This document shows, piece by piece, positions 35,901 to 43,674 of a DNA stretch of 64,000 nucleotides. Both the position numbers and the translations under genes were made by a program. Each line of letters begins with the position of its first letter. Within the stretch, counting starts at the first letter, position 1. This DNA comes from Flavobacterium sp. CFS9. GTDB lineage: Bacteria; Bacteroidota; Bacteroidia; Flavobacteriales; Flavobacteriaceae. Below the pieces are notes generated by a model that had not been told where the DNA came from, did not search any database, and saw nothing but the letters and a program-made list of their open reading frames with translations. The DNA lies in the NCBI RefSeq assembly GCF_041154745.1, contig NZ_AP031573.1, positions 682,001 through 746,000 of the forward strand, read 5' to 3'.

Positions 35901-36319
35901 AACAATCTGTTCAATTGGCCGTTCACGAGCAAAAAGATCCGTTGCTTATTTACAAATTAGAAGCTTTCAATTTGTTCAGAGGAATGTTAGACAACGTTAA
36001 CAGAGAAGTAATTTCATTCTTATTCAAAGGTGACTTACCTGCTCAAAACGTTCCTGAAATTCACGAAGCTAAAGAAGTACGTCAAAAAGAAAACTTCAAA
36101 TTAAGCAAAGACGAAATCGTAAACAGCGAAGAAATTAACCGTGAAGCTGGAGAAACACAACAGCGTCAGGTTACAGAAACGATTGTAAGAGATATGCCAA
36201 AAATCAACCGTAATGATACCGTAACTGTTCAGGAAGTTGCAACTGGTAAAACAGAATCTATGAAATACAAAAAAGCGGAATCTTTAGTAGCCTCAGGCGA
36301 ATGGGTTATCGTTAAATAA
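32978..36319 (+). CDS. secA: Preprotein translocase ATPase SecA
   Basis: 1113 residues, the motor of Sec export. Walker A GEGKT at 195-199, [18 protein letters not shown] (motif II region), [29 protein letters not shown] and [26 protein letters not shown]. It is about 200 residues longer than E. coli SecA, the extra sequence being an insert after RTPLIISGP (about 315-480), which is normal for Bacteroidota. The C-terminal zinc-binding Cys motif of E. coli SecA is absent. A strong terminator follows. Confidence 0.97.
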   Translation: MSFINSIIKVFVGDKSQKDVKALQPYLNKIKTFETSLMSLSHDELRARTVFFKERIKEARADKDAKIASLKAEVENIEDIDKREDLYDAIDTLEKEAYEISEKTLMEILPEAFSVVKETARRFKENSHIEVTATPKDREFSATKPYIVIEGEKSIWANKWNAAGKDITWDMIHYDVQLIGGMVLHEGKVAEMQTGEGKTLVATLPLYLNALTGNGVHLVTVNDYLAKRDSTWKAPLFEFHGLTVDCIDNHQPSTEQRKKAYDADITYGTNNEFGFDYLRDNMAHSPSDLVQRKHNYAIVDEVDSVLIDDARTPLIISGPVPQGDRHEFNELKPKIENLVAQQRQLANGFLAEAKKLIKEGNTKEGGFLLLRAYRSLPKNKALIKFLSEEGIKQLLQKTENQYMQDNNREMHKVDEALYFVIEEKNNQVELTDNGIQYLSGDTDPDFFVLPDIGTEIAAIEKQKLDKDGEAEAKERLFQDFGVKSERIHTLTQLLKAYALFEKDVEYVIMDNKIMIVDEQTGRIMDGRRYSDGLHQAIEAKENVKIEAATQTFATVTLQNYFRMYSKLGGMTGTAVTEAGELWQIYKLDVVEIPTNRPIARQDKEDYIYKTTREKFNAVIEDVTQLSNAGRPVLIGTTSVEISELLSRMLKMRGVTHNVLNAKMHKQEAQIVEEAGKAGVVTIATNMAGRGTDIKLSPEVKAAGGLAIVGTERHDSRRVDRQLRGRAGRQGDPGSSQFYVSLEDNLMRLFGSERVAKVMDRMGLQEGEVIQHSMMTKSIERAQKKVEENNFGVRKRLLEYDDVMNSQREVVYKRRRHALFGERLKLDIANMLYDTCELIVSQNKAANDFKTFEFDLIRYFSITSPISEADFTKLSDIEITGKIYKETLAFYTEKTERSAREAFPIIKGVYEEPNNHFERIVVPFTDGIKTLNVVTDLKKAYDSEGAQLIADFEKNITLSIVDEAWKKHLRKMDELKQSVQLAVHEQKDPLLIYKLEAFNLFRGMLDNVNREVISFLFKGDLPAQNVPEIHEAKEVRQKENFKLSKDEIVNSEEINREAGETQQRQVTETIVRDMPKINRNDTVTVQEVATGKTESMKYKKAESLVASGEWVIVK

Positions 36320-36342
36320 TAAAACGTCTATCGTTAAAACTC

Positions 36343-36384
36343 AAACCCGACAGGTTTTAAAAACCTGTCGGGTTTATTTTTTTT
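36343..36384 (+). terminator. Terminator of secA
   Basis: AAACCCGACAGGTTT (36343-36357) / AAACCTGTCGGGTTT (36361-36375), a 15-bp perfect stem with short loop, then ATTTTTTTT. Confidence 0.95.
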
Positions 36385-36427
36385 GAAAAAAAACCAGTAT
36401 TTGTTCGTTCAAAAAACGATTATAGTG

Positions 36428-36435
36428 TATTTTTG
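36428..36435 (+). promoter_or_regulatory. -7 box before the Cys-motif secreted protein
   Basis: TATTTTTG then C. It overlaps the TTG at 36433, which therefore cannot be the start codon of the transcript made from here and supports the TTG at 36460. Confidence 0.5.
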
Positions 36436-36459
36436 CATTCGAAACAACGAAATCTACTC

Positions 36460-36837
36460 TTGAAGAAGTTATTTACCATATTTCTTTCCTGTATGCTCTT
36501 AGTGCCCTCATTCGGCAGTTTTGTTGTTTATACCTCTTTCAAATTAAATCAGGATGAGATAGTAAAAACGATTTGTGTGCAGCGTAAATTAGTTTTTAAT
36601 ACCTGTAACGGTCGATGCGAACTTCAGAAAAGTTTAAAAAAATACGCCGACAACGAAAAAAAAATGCAAAACAATCTGAAAGAAAAATCAGAGATCGTTT
36701 ACATTCAAAATACAACCACAGCCGATTTTAAATTAGTAGCACCAATAGAATCTAAAGCAAAAATTTATGCTTCTTTAGACGAAAAACCTATTTCGGTTTC
36801 TATCGCTACTTTTCACCCTCCCTCCTATTTTATATAA
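36460..36837 (+). CDS. Small exported protein with CX9CNGRC motif
   Basis: 125 residues if the start is TTG 36460 (MKKLFTIFLSCMLLVPSFG); no ATG exists in frame, and an upstream TTG at 36433 lies inside the -7 box. One N-terminal hydrophobic segment (signal or anchor) is followed by VKTICVQRKLVFNTCNGRC, three cysteines as CX9CNGRC, then a K/N-rich helix. I do not recognise the family. It opens the group with MbnP-like and MbnH-like genes, and the Cys set suggests metal (copper?) or heme-related work outside the cytoplasm; this is inference. Confidence 0.6.
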   Translation: MKKLFTIFLSCMLLVPSFGSFVVYTSFKLNQDEIVKTICVQRKLVFNTCNGRCELQKSLKKYADNEKKMQNNLKEKSEIVYIQNTTTADFKLVAPIESKAKIYASLDEKPISVSIATFHPPSYFI

Positions 36838-36955
36838 TTTTTTAAATCCCGTTTCAATATCAATTGAAATGATTTTTCATTGTACCTAAAAGACAATGAA
36901 CATGTGCTTGCGCACATCTAAAAATTTAAAATTACAATTATATAAAATTCTTAAA

Positions 36956-37759
36956 ATGAAAAATACTTTATACAAAGCCCTTGCTATTGTAGCATTATCT
37001 ATATCTTTATTTTCCTGTTCAAACGATGACAATAACGAAACTGTTTCAGGAAACGGAAACATCACCTTAAAATTCGACAATGCATATGGTGCAAACGATC
37101 TTATTTTAAACACACAGGGCAATATAACTTCAAACAACGAAGTACTAAAGATCAGTCTTGTAAAGTATATCGTGAGCAATGTTGTTTTCACAAAAGCTGA
37201 CGGAACGACTTTTACCTATCCAAAAAGCAAAAGCTATTTTATTGCTGACGAATCTACTGCTGCCGGTCAACAATTTAAACTGACGGATGTTCCTGCAGGT
37301 GATTATGTGAAAGTAAAATTCGGAATCGGAGTTGACGAAGCGCAATGGAAACTGGGCGCTGCAGGTCAGGGAGATTTTCTTGCACAGGCAGACGCAGCAG
37401 GCATGATGTGGTCATGGGCTGCAGGATATAAATTTCTTGCTTTCGAAGGTACTTTTACCTCTGAAACGGTTACAAAAGCTACCCCTTTTATGATTCATAC
37501 CGGAAAAACCGGAACTGACTATAACTATACTGAGGTAACGGTAGATTTTCCAACAAAAGCTTTGGTTCGTTCTAACATTACTCCGGCTGTTCATATTATT
37601 ACAGATCTTTCAAAAATAATTGACGGTCAGAACAAAATCAAACTTTCCGATAACAACATGGGTGGTATGGGGGCCATGATTATGGGTGGTGCAAAACTGC
37701 CATTAATCACTCAGAACATTTCGACCATGTTTAGAGTTGACCACGTACACAACGATTAA
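36956..37759 (+). CDS. MbnP-like lipoprotein (copper-associated family)
   Basis: 267 residues from ATG 36956; lipobox SLFSC (Cys21). The body fits the MbnP family: NITLKFDNAYGANDLIL, LKISLVKYIVSNVVF, ADESTAAG, VPAGDYVKVKFGIGVD and the hallmark GMMWSWAAGYKFLAFEG with Trp152 and Trp154, near Trp131. In methanotrophs the partner MbnH oxidises a Trp of MbnP to kynurenine, giving a copper-binding protein. Followed by the MbnH-like gene, so the pair is intact. C-terminal Met/His-rich stretch (NNMGGMGAMIMGGAK, DHVHND) could bind metal. Confidence 0.82.
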   Translation: MKNTLYKALAIVALSISLFSCSNDDNNETVSGNGNITLKFDNAYGANDLILNTQGNITSNNEVLKISLVKYIVSNVVFTKADGTTFTYPKSKSYFIADESTAAGQQFKLTDVPAGDYVKVKFGIGVDEAQWKLGAAGQGDFLAQADAAGMMWSWAAGYKFLAFEGTFTSETVTKATPFMIHTGKTGTDYNYTEVTVDFPTKALVRSNITPAVHIITDLSKIIDGQNKIKLSDNNMGGMGAMIMGGAKLPLITQNISTMFRVDHVHND

Positions 37760-37821
37760 TTTATTTTTTTAGAAGTACAAATTTTTAGGCAAACCCTAAA
37801 TAATTCGCTATACCGTATCTT

Positions 37822-37845
37822 TTGTGTCCGCTAAAATGGACACAA
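37822..37845 (+). promoter_or_regulatory. Hairpin between the MbnP-like and MbnH-like genes
   Basis: TTGTGTCC (37822-37829) / GGACACAA (37838-37845), 8-bp perfect inverted repeat with an 8-nt loop and no T run. Could be an operator, an RNA-processing site or an attenuator; undetermined. Confidence 0.45.
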
Positions 37846-37988
37846 GAGCATATTGGTAATGCAAAACACATTGATACTTCTGCAAATCAAAGAGTAATCC
37901 CGGTAAAAATATAATTGATTCTACTTTGTGCTGACTAGTGCAGGTCGTACTAAAAAATACTCTTTACTCTTTTTACACTCAAAATATC

Positions 37989-39029
37989 ATGCTGAAAATA
38001 AAATACTTTCTTTGGCTATTAATCCCGTTACTATGGAGCTGCTCGAATGAGGAGGAAGAATATGTAAATATTCCTTTAGAATTTAAAGTCCCTTCTAATT
38101 TCCCCGCTTTAGCGTACAATATTGCTCAGAATCCTCCAACAGTAAAAGGGTTCGAACTGGGCAAAAAACTTTTCTATGACGGACGTTTAGCGTCAGACGG
38201 AGTTGTTTCCTGCGGCTTTTGTCACATACAGGCCAATGCCTTTACACATCACGGACACACGGTTAGTCATGGTGTGAATGATGCTCAGGGAACACGAAAT
38301 ACACCACCAATTCAAAATCTGGCTTACCAGTCTGTGTTTATGTACGACGGTTCCGCAGATCATTTAGACCTGCAGCCTATAATTCCGTTAACGAGTATTA
38401 TAGAAATGAATGGGAATCTGAATGCTATTCTGAAAATGATGAAAGCCGACAAGGAATACCAAAAGTTATTTGGACAGGCTTTTGCTGACAAAGAAATCTC
38501 AACCGAAAACATGCTGAAAGCGCTTTCGCAGTTTATGGTTATGGTTACTTCTTCTAATTCAAAATTTGACAAATACAGACGTAAGGAAGCCGGCGGAACT
38601 TTAACTACAGACGAATTGGCAGGATATGATTTATTCAAATCGAAATGTGCTTCCTGCCATGCAACTGATTTACAAACCGACAATTCGTTTCGAAACAATG
38701 GCCTGGCTGTGAACCCAGCGGTAAATGATGTCGGGAGATATAAAGTCACCGAACTGGCAAGTGATTATTACAAATTTAAAGTACCCAGTTTACGAAATGT
38801 AGAAGTTTCCGGACCTTATATGCACGACGGCCGATTCGGAACTCTGGAAGGCGTTCTGGATCACTATGTAAGAGGTATAGAATCTTCGCCAACGCTGGAT
38901 CCGATATTAAAACAAAACGGGAAATTTGGAATCACACTTTCCGAAACCGACAAAAAGCAAATCATAGCTTTCCTGAAAACGTTAACCGATACAGAATATT
39001 TAACCGATAAACGTTTCGCAGAATTTTAA
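37989..39029 (+). CDS. MbnH-like di-heme cytochrome c peroxidase
   Basis: 346 residues from ATG 37989 (an in-frame GTG at 37938 is rejected because the ATG gives a clean lipobox, LLWSC, Cys18). Two c-type heme sites: CGFCH (75-79) and CASCH (220-224), the latter in DLFKSKCASCH. Further family features are LGKKLFYDGRLASDG, RNTPPIQNLAYQSVFMYDG and VPSLRNVEVSGPYMHDGRFGTL. MauG/MbnH-type enzymes use H2O2 through a high-valent bis-Fe(IV) state; with MbnP upstream, oxidation of a Trp there is the natural hypothesis. Confidence 0.87.
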   Translation: MLKIKYFLWLLIPLLWSCSNEEEEYVNIPLEFKVPSNFPALAYNIAQNPPTVKGFELGKKLFYDGRLASDGVVSCGFCHIQANAFTHHGHTVSHGVNDAQGTRNTPPIQNLAYQSVFMYDGSADHLDLQPIIPLTSIIEMNGNLNAILKMMKADKEYQKLFGQAFADKEISTENMLKALSQFMVMVTSSNSKFDKYRRKEAGGTLTTDELAGYDLFKSKCASCHATDLQTDNSFRNNGLAVNPAVNDVGRYKVTELASDYYKFKVPSLRNVEVSGPYMHDGRFGTLEGVLDHYVRGIESSPTLDPILKQNGKFGITLSETDKKQIIAFLKTLTDTEYLTDKRFAEF

Positions 39030-39097
39030 AAATACGGACGCAGCTTATTGCCTTTCAGAGATGTATAAGCTACGACAAAAAACATAATGAAAACCGA

Positions 39098-39182
39098 AGT
39101 CCTAGCCCCGATAGAGGCGGTATCCTTTTTGGGTGATTTTTCTTCACCTAAAAAGATAAAGCCGAAAGCGGGATTAGCTTCT
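39098..39182 (+). ncRNA. Structured RNA element (Flavo-1-like candidate)
   Basis: Contains CCTAGCCCCGATAGAGGCGG at the 5' side and GATAAAGCCGAAAGCGGGAT at the 3' side. Perfect 12-bp inner stem CTTTTTGGGTGA (39125-39136) / TCACCTAAAAAG (39144-39155, one G-U); middle stem GGC (39116-39118)/GCC (39161-39163); outer stem CCCG (39107-39110)/CGGG (39169-39172). From memory the AGCCCCGAT...GCGG...AGCGGGA theme recurs in Flavobacteria and resembles the Rfam Flavo-1 class of unknown-function RNA; unverified. Only copy seen in this window. Lies between the MbnH-like and the barrel genes. Confidence 0.6.
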
Positions 39183-39195
39183 AAAAATAATTAAG

Positions 39196-40155
39196 ATGAA
39201 AAAGATAATAGTAATGTTCACCCTTCTAGCTGGTTTATCAGCTTTTAGTTTTACTTCAAAAGATAGTATTTCCGCCTTCACTTTCCAACGTATGGCGTTG
39301 ATGGAAGATTTTGATTGTGATGCCTGCGGCTGTTCGGCAAGTGGCGGAAGCATGGGATTTAGCTCGATGCTGAACAATAATTTTGTGGGTTTGAGATATT
39401 TCAAACAAAGTTATACCAGCCGTGACGGAATCTTTGCAAACTCTCCATGGATTGACGAAAATTTCAACACTATTCAGGCATGGGCACGTATACCGATTAC
39501 GGAGAAAGTACAGATTTCGGCATTGATTCCGTATCATTTTCATGAAAGACAATTAACTGCCGGAACGGAAAGTATTGCCGGTTTGGGTGATATTACAGTA
39601 ATGGCTTTGTACACGGTTTTTGAAACTCAAAAAGACAGCACTGTTTTTACGCATAAAGTAAGCTTGGGTGGTGGTGTTAAAATTCCGACCGGAAAATTTA
39701 CTGAAGCCAATAACGCCGGAAGTGTCAACCAGAGTTTTCAATTGGGAACCGGGAGCTGGGATTTTCCATTGGCCACTGAATATGTAGTAAAACGCAAAAA
39801 TCTGGGATTAAACACTACTTTAAATTATATCTTTAAAACCCAAAACAACAAAAATTATCAATACGGGGACCAGTTTAATTATGCTGCCACTTTCTTTTAC
39901 TTGTTTAATACTAAATCAATTCAGATTGTTCCTCAAGCAGGACTGGCAGGTGAACTTTACCAAACCAACAAACAGCATAATCTGAATTTACCGAATACAG
40001 CCGGCGACATTTTGTTTGGAAAATTTGGTCTGGAGGCCGGGAAAGATAAGTTTTCGATTGGTGTAAATGCAATGCTGCCAATTACTCAAAACCTTTCCAA
40101 TGGGAATATGGAGGCCAATTACAGATGGAGTATTAATTTGAATTATACTTTATAA
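39196..40155 (+). CDS. Outer-membrane beta-barrel protein with CDACGC motif
   Basis: 319 residues. Signal peptide to about residue 19 (TLLAGLSAFSFTS), then DFDCDACGCSASGGSMGF, a compact Cys cluster, then alternating beta-strand pattern (WARIPITEKVQISALIPY, VSLGGGVKIPTGKF, YRWSINLNYTL) of a transporter-type barrel. Last gene of the MbnP/MbnH group and probably the outer-membrane component, perhaps for copper or a copper-containing ligand; inference. Confidence 0.7.
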   Translation: MKKIIVMFTLLAGLSAFSFTSKDSISAFTFQRMALMEDFDCDACGCSASGGSMGFSSMLNNNFVGLRYFKQSYTSRDGIFANSPWIDENFNTIQAWARIPITEKVQISALIPYHFHERQLTAGTESIAGLGDITVMALYTVFETQKDSTVFTHKVSLGGGVKIPTGKFTEANNAGSVNQSFQLGTGSWDFPLATEYVVKRKNLGLNTTLNYIFKTQNNKNYQYGDQFNYAATFFYLFNTKSIQIVPQAGLAGELYQTNKQHNLNLPNTAGDILFGKFGLEAGKDKFSIGVNAMLPITQNLSNGNMEANYRWSINLNYTL

Positions 40156-40443
40156 AGGCGCTAAGGTTCTGAGTCTCTAAGATTCTAAGCTGCAAAGGTT
40201 TTTAGCTACGAATTCATGAATGTTTTTTGATCATTTATAAATTTGTAGAGGCACAAAGTTGCAAAGGTTCAGAGGGACAAATTTTTTTGGCCGCGAATTC
40301 ATGAATACTTTTTAGAAAATTCGTGAATTCGTGGCTATTTTTTTCTCATCAGGATTATCTTCAAAAGGTTCAAAGAAATAAAGGCTCAGAGGGACAAAGG
40401 TTTTTGACCGCGAATTCATGAATACTTTTTAGAAATTTGTGGC
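40156..40443. repeat. Cluster of mixed intergenic repeats
   Basis: 298-bp gap filled by short repeats: CTTAG-type units (40156-40203), CACAAAG/CAGAG units (40250-40282 and 40374-40400) and a GCCGCGAATTCATGAAT hairpin family (40289-40337, with right arm ATTCGTGAATTCGTGGC). A 28-bp sequence is identical at 40291-40318 and 40408-40435. No gene. Confidence 0.75.
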
Positions 40444-40453
40444 TAACTATTTT

Positions 40454-41116
40454 CTATCGGGGATTATCCTCATAATATCTGGCTTCGATACGCTTAATAT
40501 CTTTGATGGAATTTTTTGCCCAAAGTAAACGTTTCTCCATGATTTCCTCATCTGACAACTGCCATTTGATATCTGAATTTCGCAATCGGTTGGTCAGATT
40601 TTGAATGATGATCGCTGCCGAAACGGAGATGTTTAAACTTTCTGTAAAACCAACCATTGGAATTTTAAGAAAACCATCTGCTTTTTCCATAATTTCAGGA
40701 GATAATCCGTCTTTTTCAGTTCCAAAGAATAAGGCACTTGGTTTTGTGATATCGAAATCCTGAATTAAACAATCGTTCTCATGCGGAGTTGTCGCAATAA
40801 TTTGATACCCTTGGTTTCGCAAAGAAGTTACACAGCCGTCTACGGTATCAAAACGATTGATATCAACCCATTTTTGTGCACCCAAAGCGATTTCTTTATC
40901 GATTCTTTTTCCGAAACGCTGTTCAATAATGTTAAGTTCCTGAATCCCGAAAACCTCACAACTGCGCATTACGGCACTTGTATTGTGCATCTGAAAAACA
41001 TCTTCTACAGCAACTGTAAAATGTTTGGTACGATTGGCCAGAACCTCTAAAAATCGTTCTTTGCGGTTGTCTGTTAATATATTTTCAAGGAAAGCGAGGT
41101 AATCTAAATCAATCAT
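40454..41116 (-). CDS. TrmH/SpoU-family RNA 2'-O-methyltransferase
   Basis: 220 residues from ATG 41116 (a longer in-frame start at 41137 is less likely). SPOUT fold: VAVEDVFQMHNTSAVMRSCEVFGIQELNIIE (motif 1), ALFFGTEKDGLSPEIMEKADG (motif 2) and IPMVGFTESLNISVSAAIII (motif 3). Probably methylates a tRNA (Gm18-like) or rRNA ribose. Stand-alone, next to the repeat cluster. Confidence 0.88.
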   Translation of the reverse strand: MIDLDYLAFLENILTDNRKERFLEVLANRTKHFTVAVEDVFQMHNTSAVMRSCEVFGIQELNIIEQRFGKRIDKEIALGAQKWVDINRFDTVDGCVTSLRNQGYQIIATTPHENDCLIQDFDITKPSALFFGTEKDGLSPEIMEKADGFLKIPMVGFTESLNISVSAAIIIQNLTNRLRNSDIKWQLSDEEIMEKRLLWAKNSIKDIKRIEARYYEDNPR

Positions 41117-41181
41117 TTCAATCTTAATTTGCCACAAAAATACATTTTAAATAAAACAGAAAGAAAAATTAAGAACTATTT

Positions 41182-42150
41182 TCAATTTGTTATATCCTCC
41201 AGAAGAATATTCTCCAGCTTTTCATGCAAACTGTTTACCAATGTCAAATCGATCTCCAGAACTTCTTCTTTGAACGAATCGCCTTTAAAAATGGCATTTT
41301 CATTTTTAGAGTGTCGGTTGAGTCGTTCGTACATTTTTTCTAGTTCACTGGCACTGTAATCAATATTAATAAAGGATATAAACTTTTCGATGACGCTTTT
41401 CATACCATCGTTATAATTGAGTTTTACGACATTTTGATCTGTTTCATAAAAATCCAGAAAACCCTGAAAATACTTCCCTAAAACCAAGGCTCCGTATTGC
41501 TGAAAACTGATCTCGCCTATTTCTGTAGCAGAGATTCCAAAAACATCAGGCGGCAATAAATTGGGAACCATATGCATCCCCATCATTTTTTGATGTGATT
41601 TTAAAACTTCACCCGGATTCCTAAATAACAAAGCAAAAGGCAGTTCGGGAAATAATGATCTCAGAAATCCGGCTTTAAAAATATGCCAGGCATCCAGTTT
41701 TACAATTAAATTCTTTTGTTCCGGAAATCTTTTTTGACCTAAGAATTTCAAAGCCGATCGTAAAAGTTCGCTTTTTTTATCTGTCCCAAAATTATGACTT
41801 CTTAAAATTTCATCGATAAGAGGGGCCTCCGAAACCATAATATTCTCATTCGAAGTTGCCAGTGACTGACTCAGCATTGTAGAACCGCATCGGGACACGT
41901 GAAATACCAATGATTTTAAATCTGCCGAAACTAATTCGTCTGACCAGTCTACTAAATTTTCTACCGTACTAACAATTTTAAATGATGTTGAATTATAAGC
42001 ATGACTCTTACATTTCGAAATGGTTTCGTCAAAAAAAGGATCGATATACTTTTTGTCGTCCAGATAAAGCCATTCGATATAGACTTCGTTCTCTTTTTCG
42101 ATTAACTTATAAGGAATCCAATTGAGTAAAGGATGAGTAGTGTTTTCCAT
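41182..42150 (-). CDS. Sulfotransferase family protein
   Basis: 322 residues. The PAPS phosphate-binding loop is VFHVSRCGSTMLSQSLA and the second PAPS site is LLFRNPGEVLKSHQKM; ENIMVSEAPLIDEIL is also typical. No signal or membrane segment, so cytoplasmic. It would transfer sulfate from PAPS to an unknown acceptor (sugar, peptide or lipid). Third gene of a minus-strand group: APS kinase, then Asp/Asn hydroxylase (14 bp upstream of this start), then this. PAPS could be supplied by the APS kinase. Confidence 0.82.
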   Translation of the reverse strand: MENTTHPLLNWIPYKLIEKENEVYIEWLYLDDKKYIDPFFDETISKCKSHAYNSTSFKIVSTVENLVDWSDELVSADLKSLVFHVSRCGSTMLSQSLATSNENIMVSEAPLIDEILRSHNFGTDKKSELLRSALKFLGQKRFPEQKNLIVKLDAWHIFKAGFLRSLFPELPFALLFRNPGEVLKSHQKMMGMHMVPNLLPPDVFGISATEIGEISFQQYGALVLGKYFQGFLDFYETDQNVVKLNYNDGMKSVIEKFISFINIDYSASELEKMYERLNRHSKNENAIFKGDSFKEEVLEIDLTLVNSLHEKLENILLEDITN

Positions 42151-42163
42151 TCTTCAATACTTA

Positions 42164-42850
42164 TTATGATTGTAAATCGGCAATAATCTGAGCTCCAGCT
42201 GCTGATGGGTTTCTGGAGAGTTCCGCGATAATCTGCTGTTTTACCTCATCAGAATAGGGTTCTTTTTTTGGAGCATAATGAATATCAAAACCCATTTCAG
42301 CAAACAATTGATCAGACCACTCATTTCTCACACAATCAAGCGTAAGATGGATACGTGCCTCAGAACTTTTATTTTCTACGCTATGCAACAGCTGAAAATT
42401 AGCATACCAGCACTCCCCTGTTTTCATCGGAACCAATTTTTGGTCTACATAAAAAAGTACCTCAGGATTTGTGATTATGGGAACGTGAATTCTAAAAAAA
42501 CCTTCTTCATACGAAGTATCGTTATCGGTATGTTCTTTTATTTCGCTGTTAGGTCCTAATCGAAGTAATCGCACAGCTTCCTTTTCACATTGAAACCAAT
42601 CCATCACCTCTTTAAAATAATGACATTTGTCCAGCAATTCTGTATTCTTGTAACCTTTATTGGCAAATGAAGTAATATCGTTTGCCAAACCGGACTGTGA
42701 CCTTAAAGACACGCTTGTCCAATTACCGCTATAGTCACCTGTGTTAAAGTGAGGTGTCCACAAATCATTTTCACATATTGCAAGATCTTTTTGCAGTTTA
42801 TCTATCGAAAAAGAAACAGGAAGTTTACTGGAAGAAGGGTTCATAGGCAT
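42164..42850 (-). CDS. Aspartyl/asparaginyl beta-hydroxylase-like oxygenase
   Basis: 228 residues. Fe(II)/2-oxoglutarate dioxygenase fold of the AspH family: His107-x-Asp109 in IKEHTDND, the distal His156 in LLHSVENKS, and Arg166 in EARIHLTLDC as the 2-oxoglutarate anchor. Hydroxylates Asp/Asn of a peptide or free amino acid. Start may be ATG 42850 or 42844. Located 14 bp before the sulfotransferase start on the same strand, clearly one transcript. A C-terminal extension (YSDEVKQQIIAELSRNPS) is of unknown meaning. Confidence 0.84.
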   Translation of the reverse strand: MPMNPSSSKLPVSFSIDKLQKDLAICENDLWTPHFNTGDYSGNWTSVSLRSQSGLANDITSFANKGYKNTELLDKCHYFKEVMDWFQCEKEAVRLLRLGPNSEIKEHTDNDTSYEEGFFRIHVPIITNPEVLFYVDQKLVPMKTGECWYANFQLLHSVENKSSEARIHLTLDCVRNEWSDQLFAEMGFDIHYAPKKEPYSDEVKQQIIAELSRNPSAAGAQIIADLQS

Positions 42851-42966
42851 TTAAAAAATTAAATTAGACAGTATTCTTTGGGGTTTGTAAATATAAAAAA
42901 TACAAACGCTTTATCATCAAAGAAATAAGTAAAATAAATCCAAATCGGAAATCTGATTTTTAAAGG

Positions 42967-43500
42967 CTAAGCCAAATCAGGTAAACTGTTTAAAATAAAA
43001 TCATACAGTTTATGAGTTGAAACAGGAACGGTTTCGCTATCGGTTTTCAGCACCAAATCTGCTTTTAAAGGTGTTTCAAAAACATCGCTTATTCCCGTAA
43101 AATTCTTTATCTTATCAGGATCATTGTCCGATAACAATGCCTTTTTATACAAGCCTTTAGGATCTCTTTCAATTAAATTATCGATCGAACAATCTAAATA
43201 TACGGTTCTGACAAATTCATGATTGCGCAATTCGTTTCTCAGGTTTTCGTATGGATTTATAACTGACATCAGAACGATCGTGTCCGCTATAACAAAATTT
43301 CGTCCGACATTAAAAAGACGTCTGACATTTTCACAACGGTCTTCTTTGGAGAATCCCAAATCTTTACAGATGGTTTTCCGATAGACATCACCATCAATGA
43401 TTTCGACTTTATACTTTTTTTCTACTAAAAGATGTCGAACATTTTCAGCTAATGTTGTTTTACCCGAACCCGATAATCCTGTAAATTGAATTAAAATCAT
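42967..43500 (-). CDS. cysC: Adenylylsulfate kinase
   Basis: 177 residues, the size of the stand-alone enzyme. Walker A GLSGSGKT (8-15), then VEIIDGDVYRKTICKDLGFSKEDR, the APS-kinase signature for the APS site, NPYENLRNELR and VYLDCSIDNLIERDPKGLYKKAL. Makes PAPS from APS and ATP. The rest of sulfate assimilation (cysDN, cysH) is not in the window. First gene of the group with the hydroxylase (116 bp on) and sulfotransferase, so it probably supplies PAPS for the sulfotransferase. Confidence 0.93.
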   Translation of the reverse strand: MILIQFTGLSGSGKTTLAENVRHLLVEKKYKVEIIDGDVYRKTICKDLGFSKEDRCENVRRLFNVGRNFVIADTIVLMSVINPYENLRNELRNHEFVRTVYLDCSIDNLIERDPKGLYKKALLSDNDPDKIKNFTGISDVFETPLKADLVLKTDSETVPVSTHKLYDFILNSLPDLA

Positions 43501-43674
43501 TGAAAAACTCTTTTTTTATTGCCCGCTAAAACTAGATAATTTGCAAGACTGAAACAATAAGTATAAATACGCTTTTATCCGTCATCTAAACTATTAAAAA
43601 AAATGGTAAAGGCAATATAGCTTTTCTGAAACTAAATGAGGAAATCACTATTTTTATCCTTTAATTACAATACA

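Noticed and set aside
40156..40443. Insertion sequence in the repeat patch
   Set aside because: No transposase frame, no terminal inverted repeats with target duplication; only short repeats.
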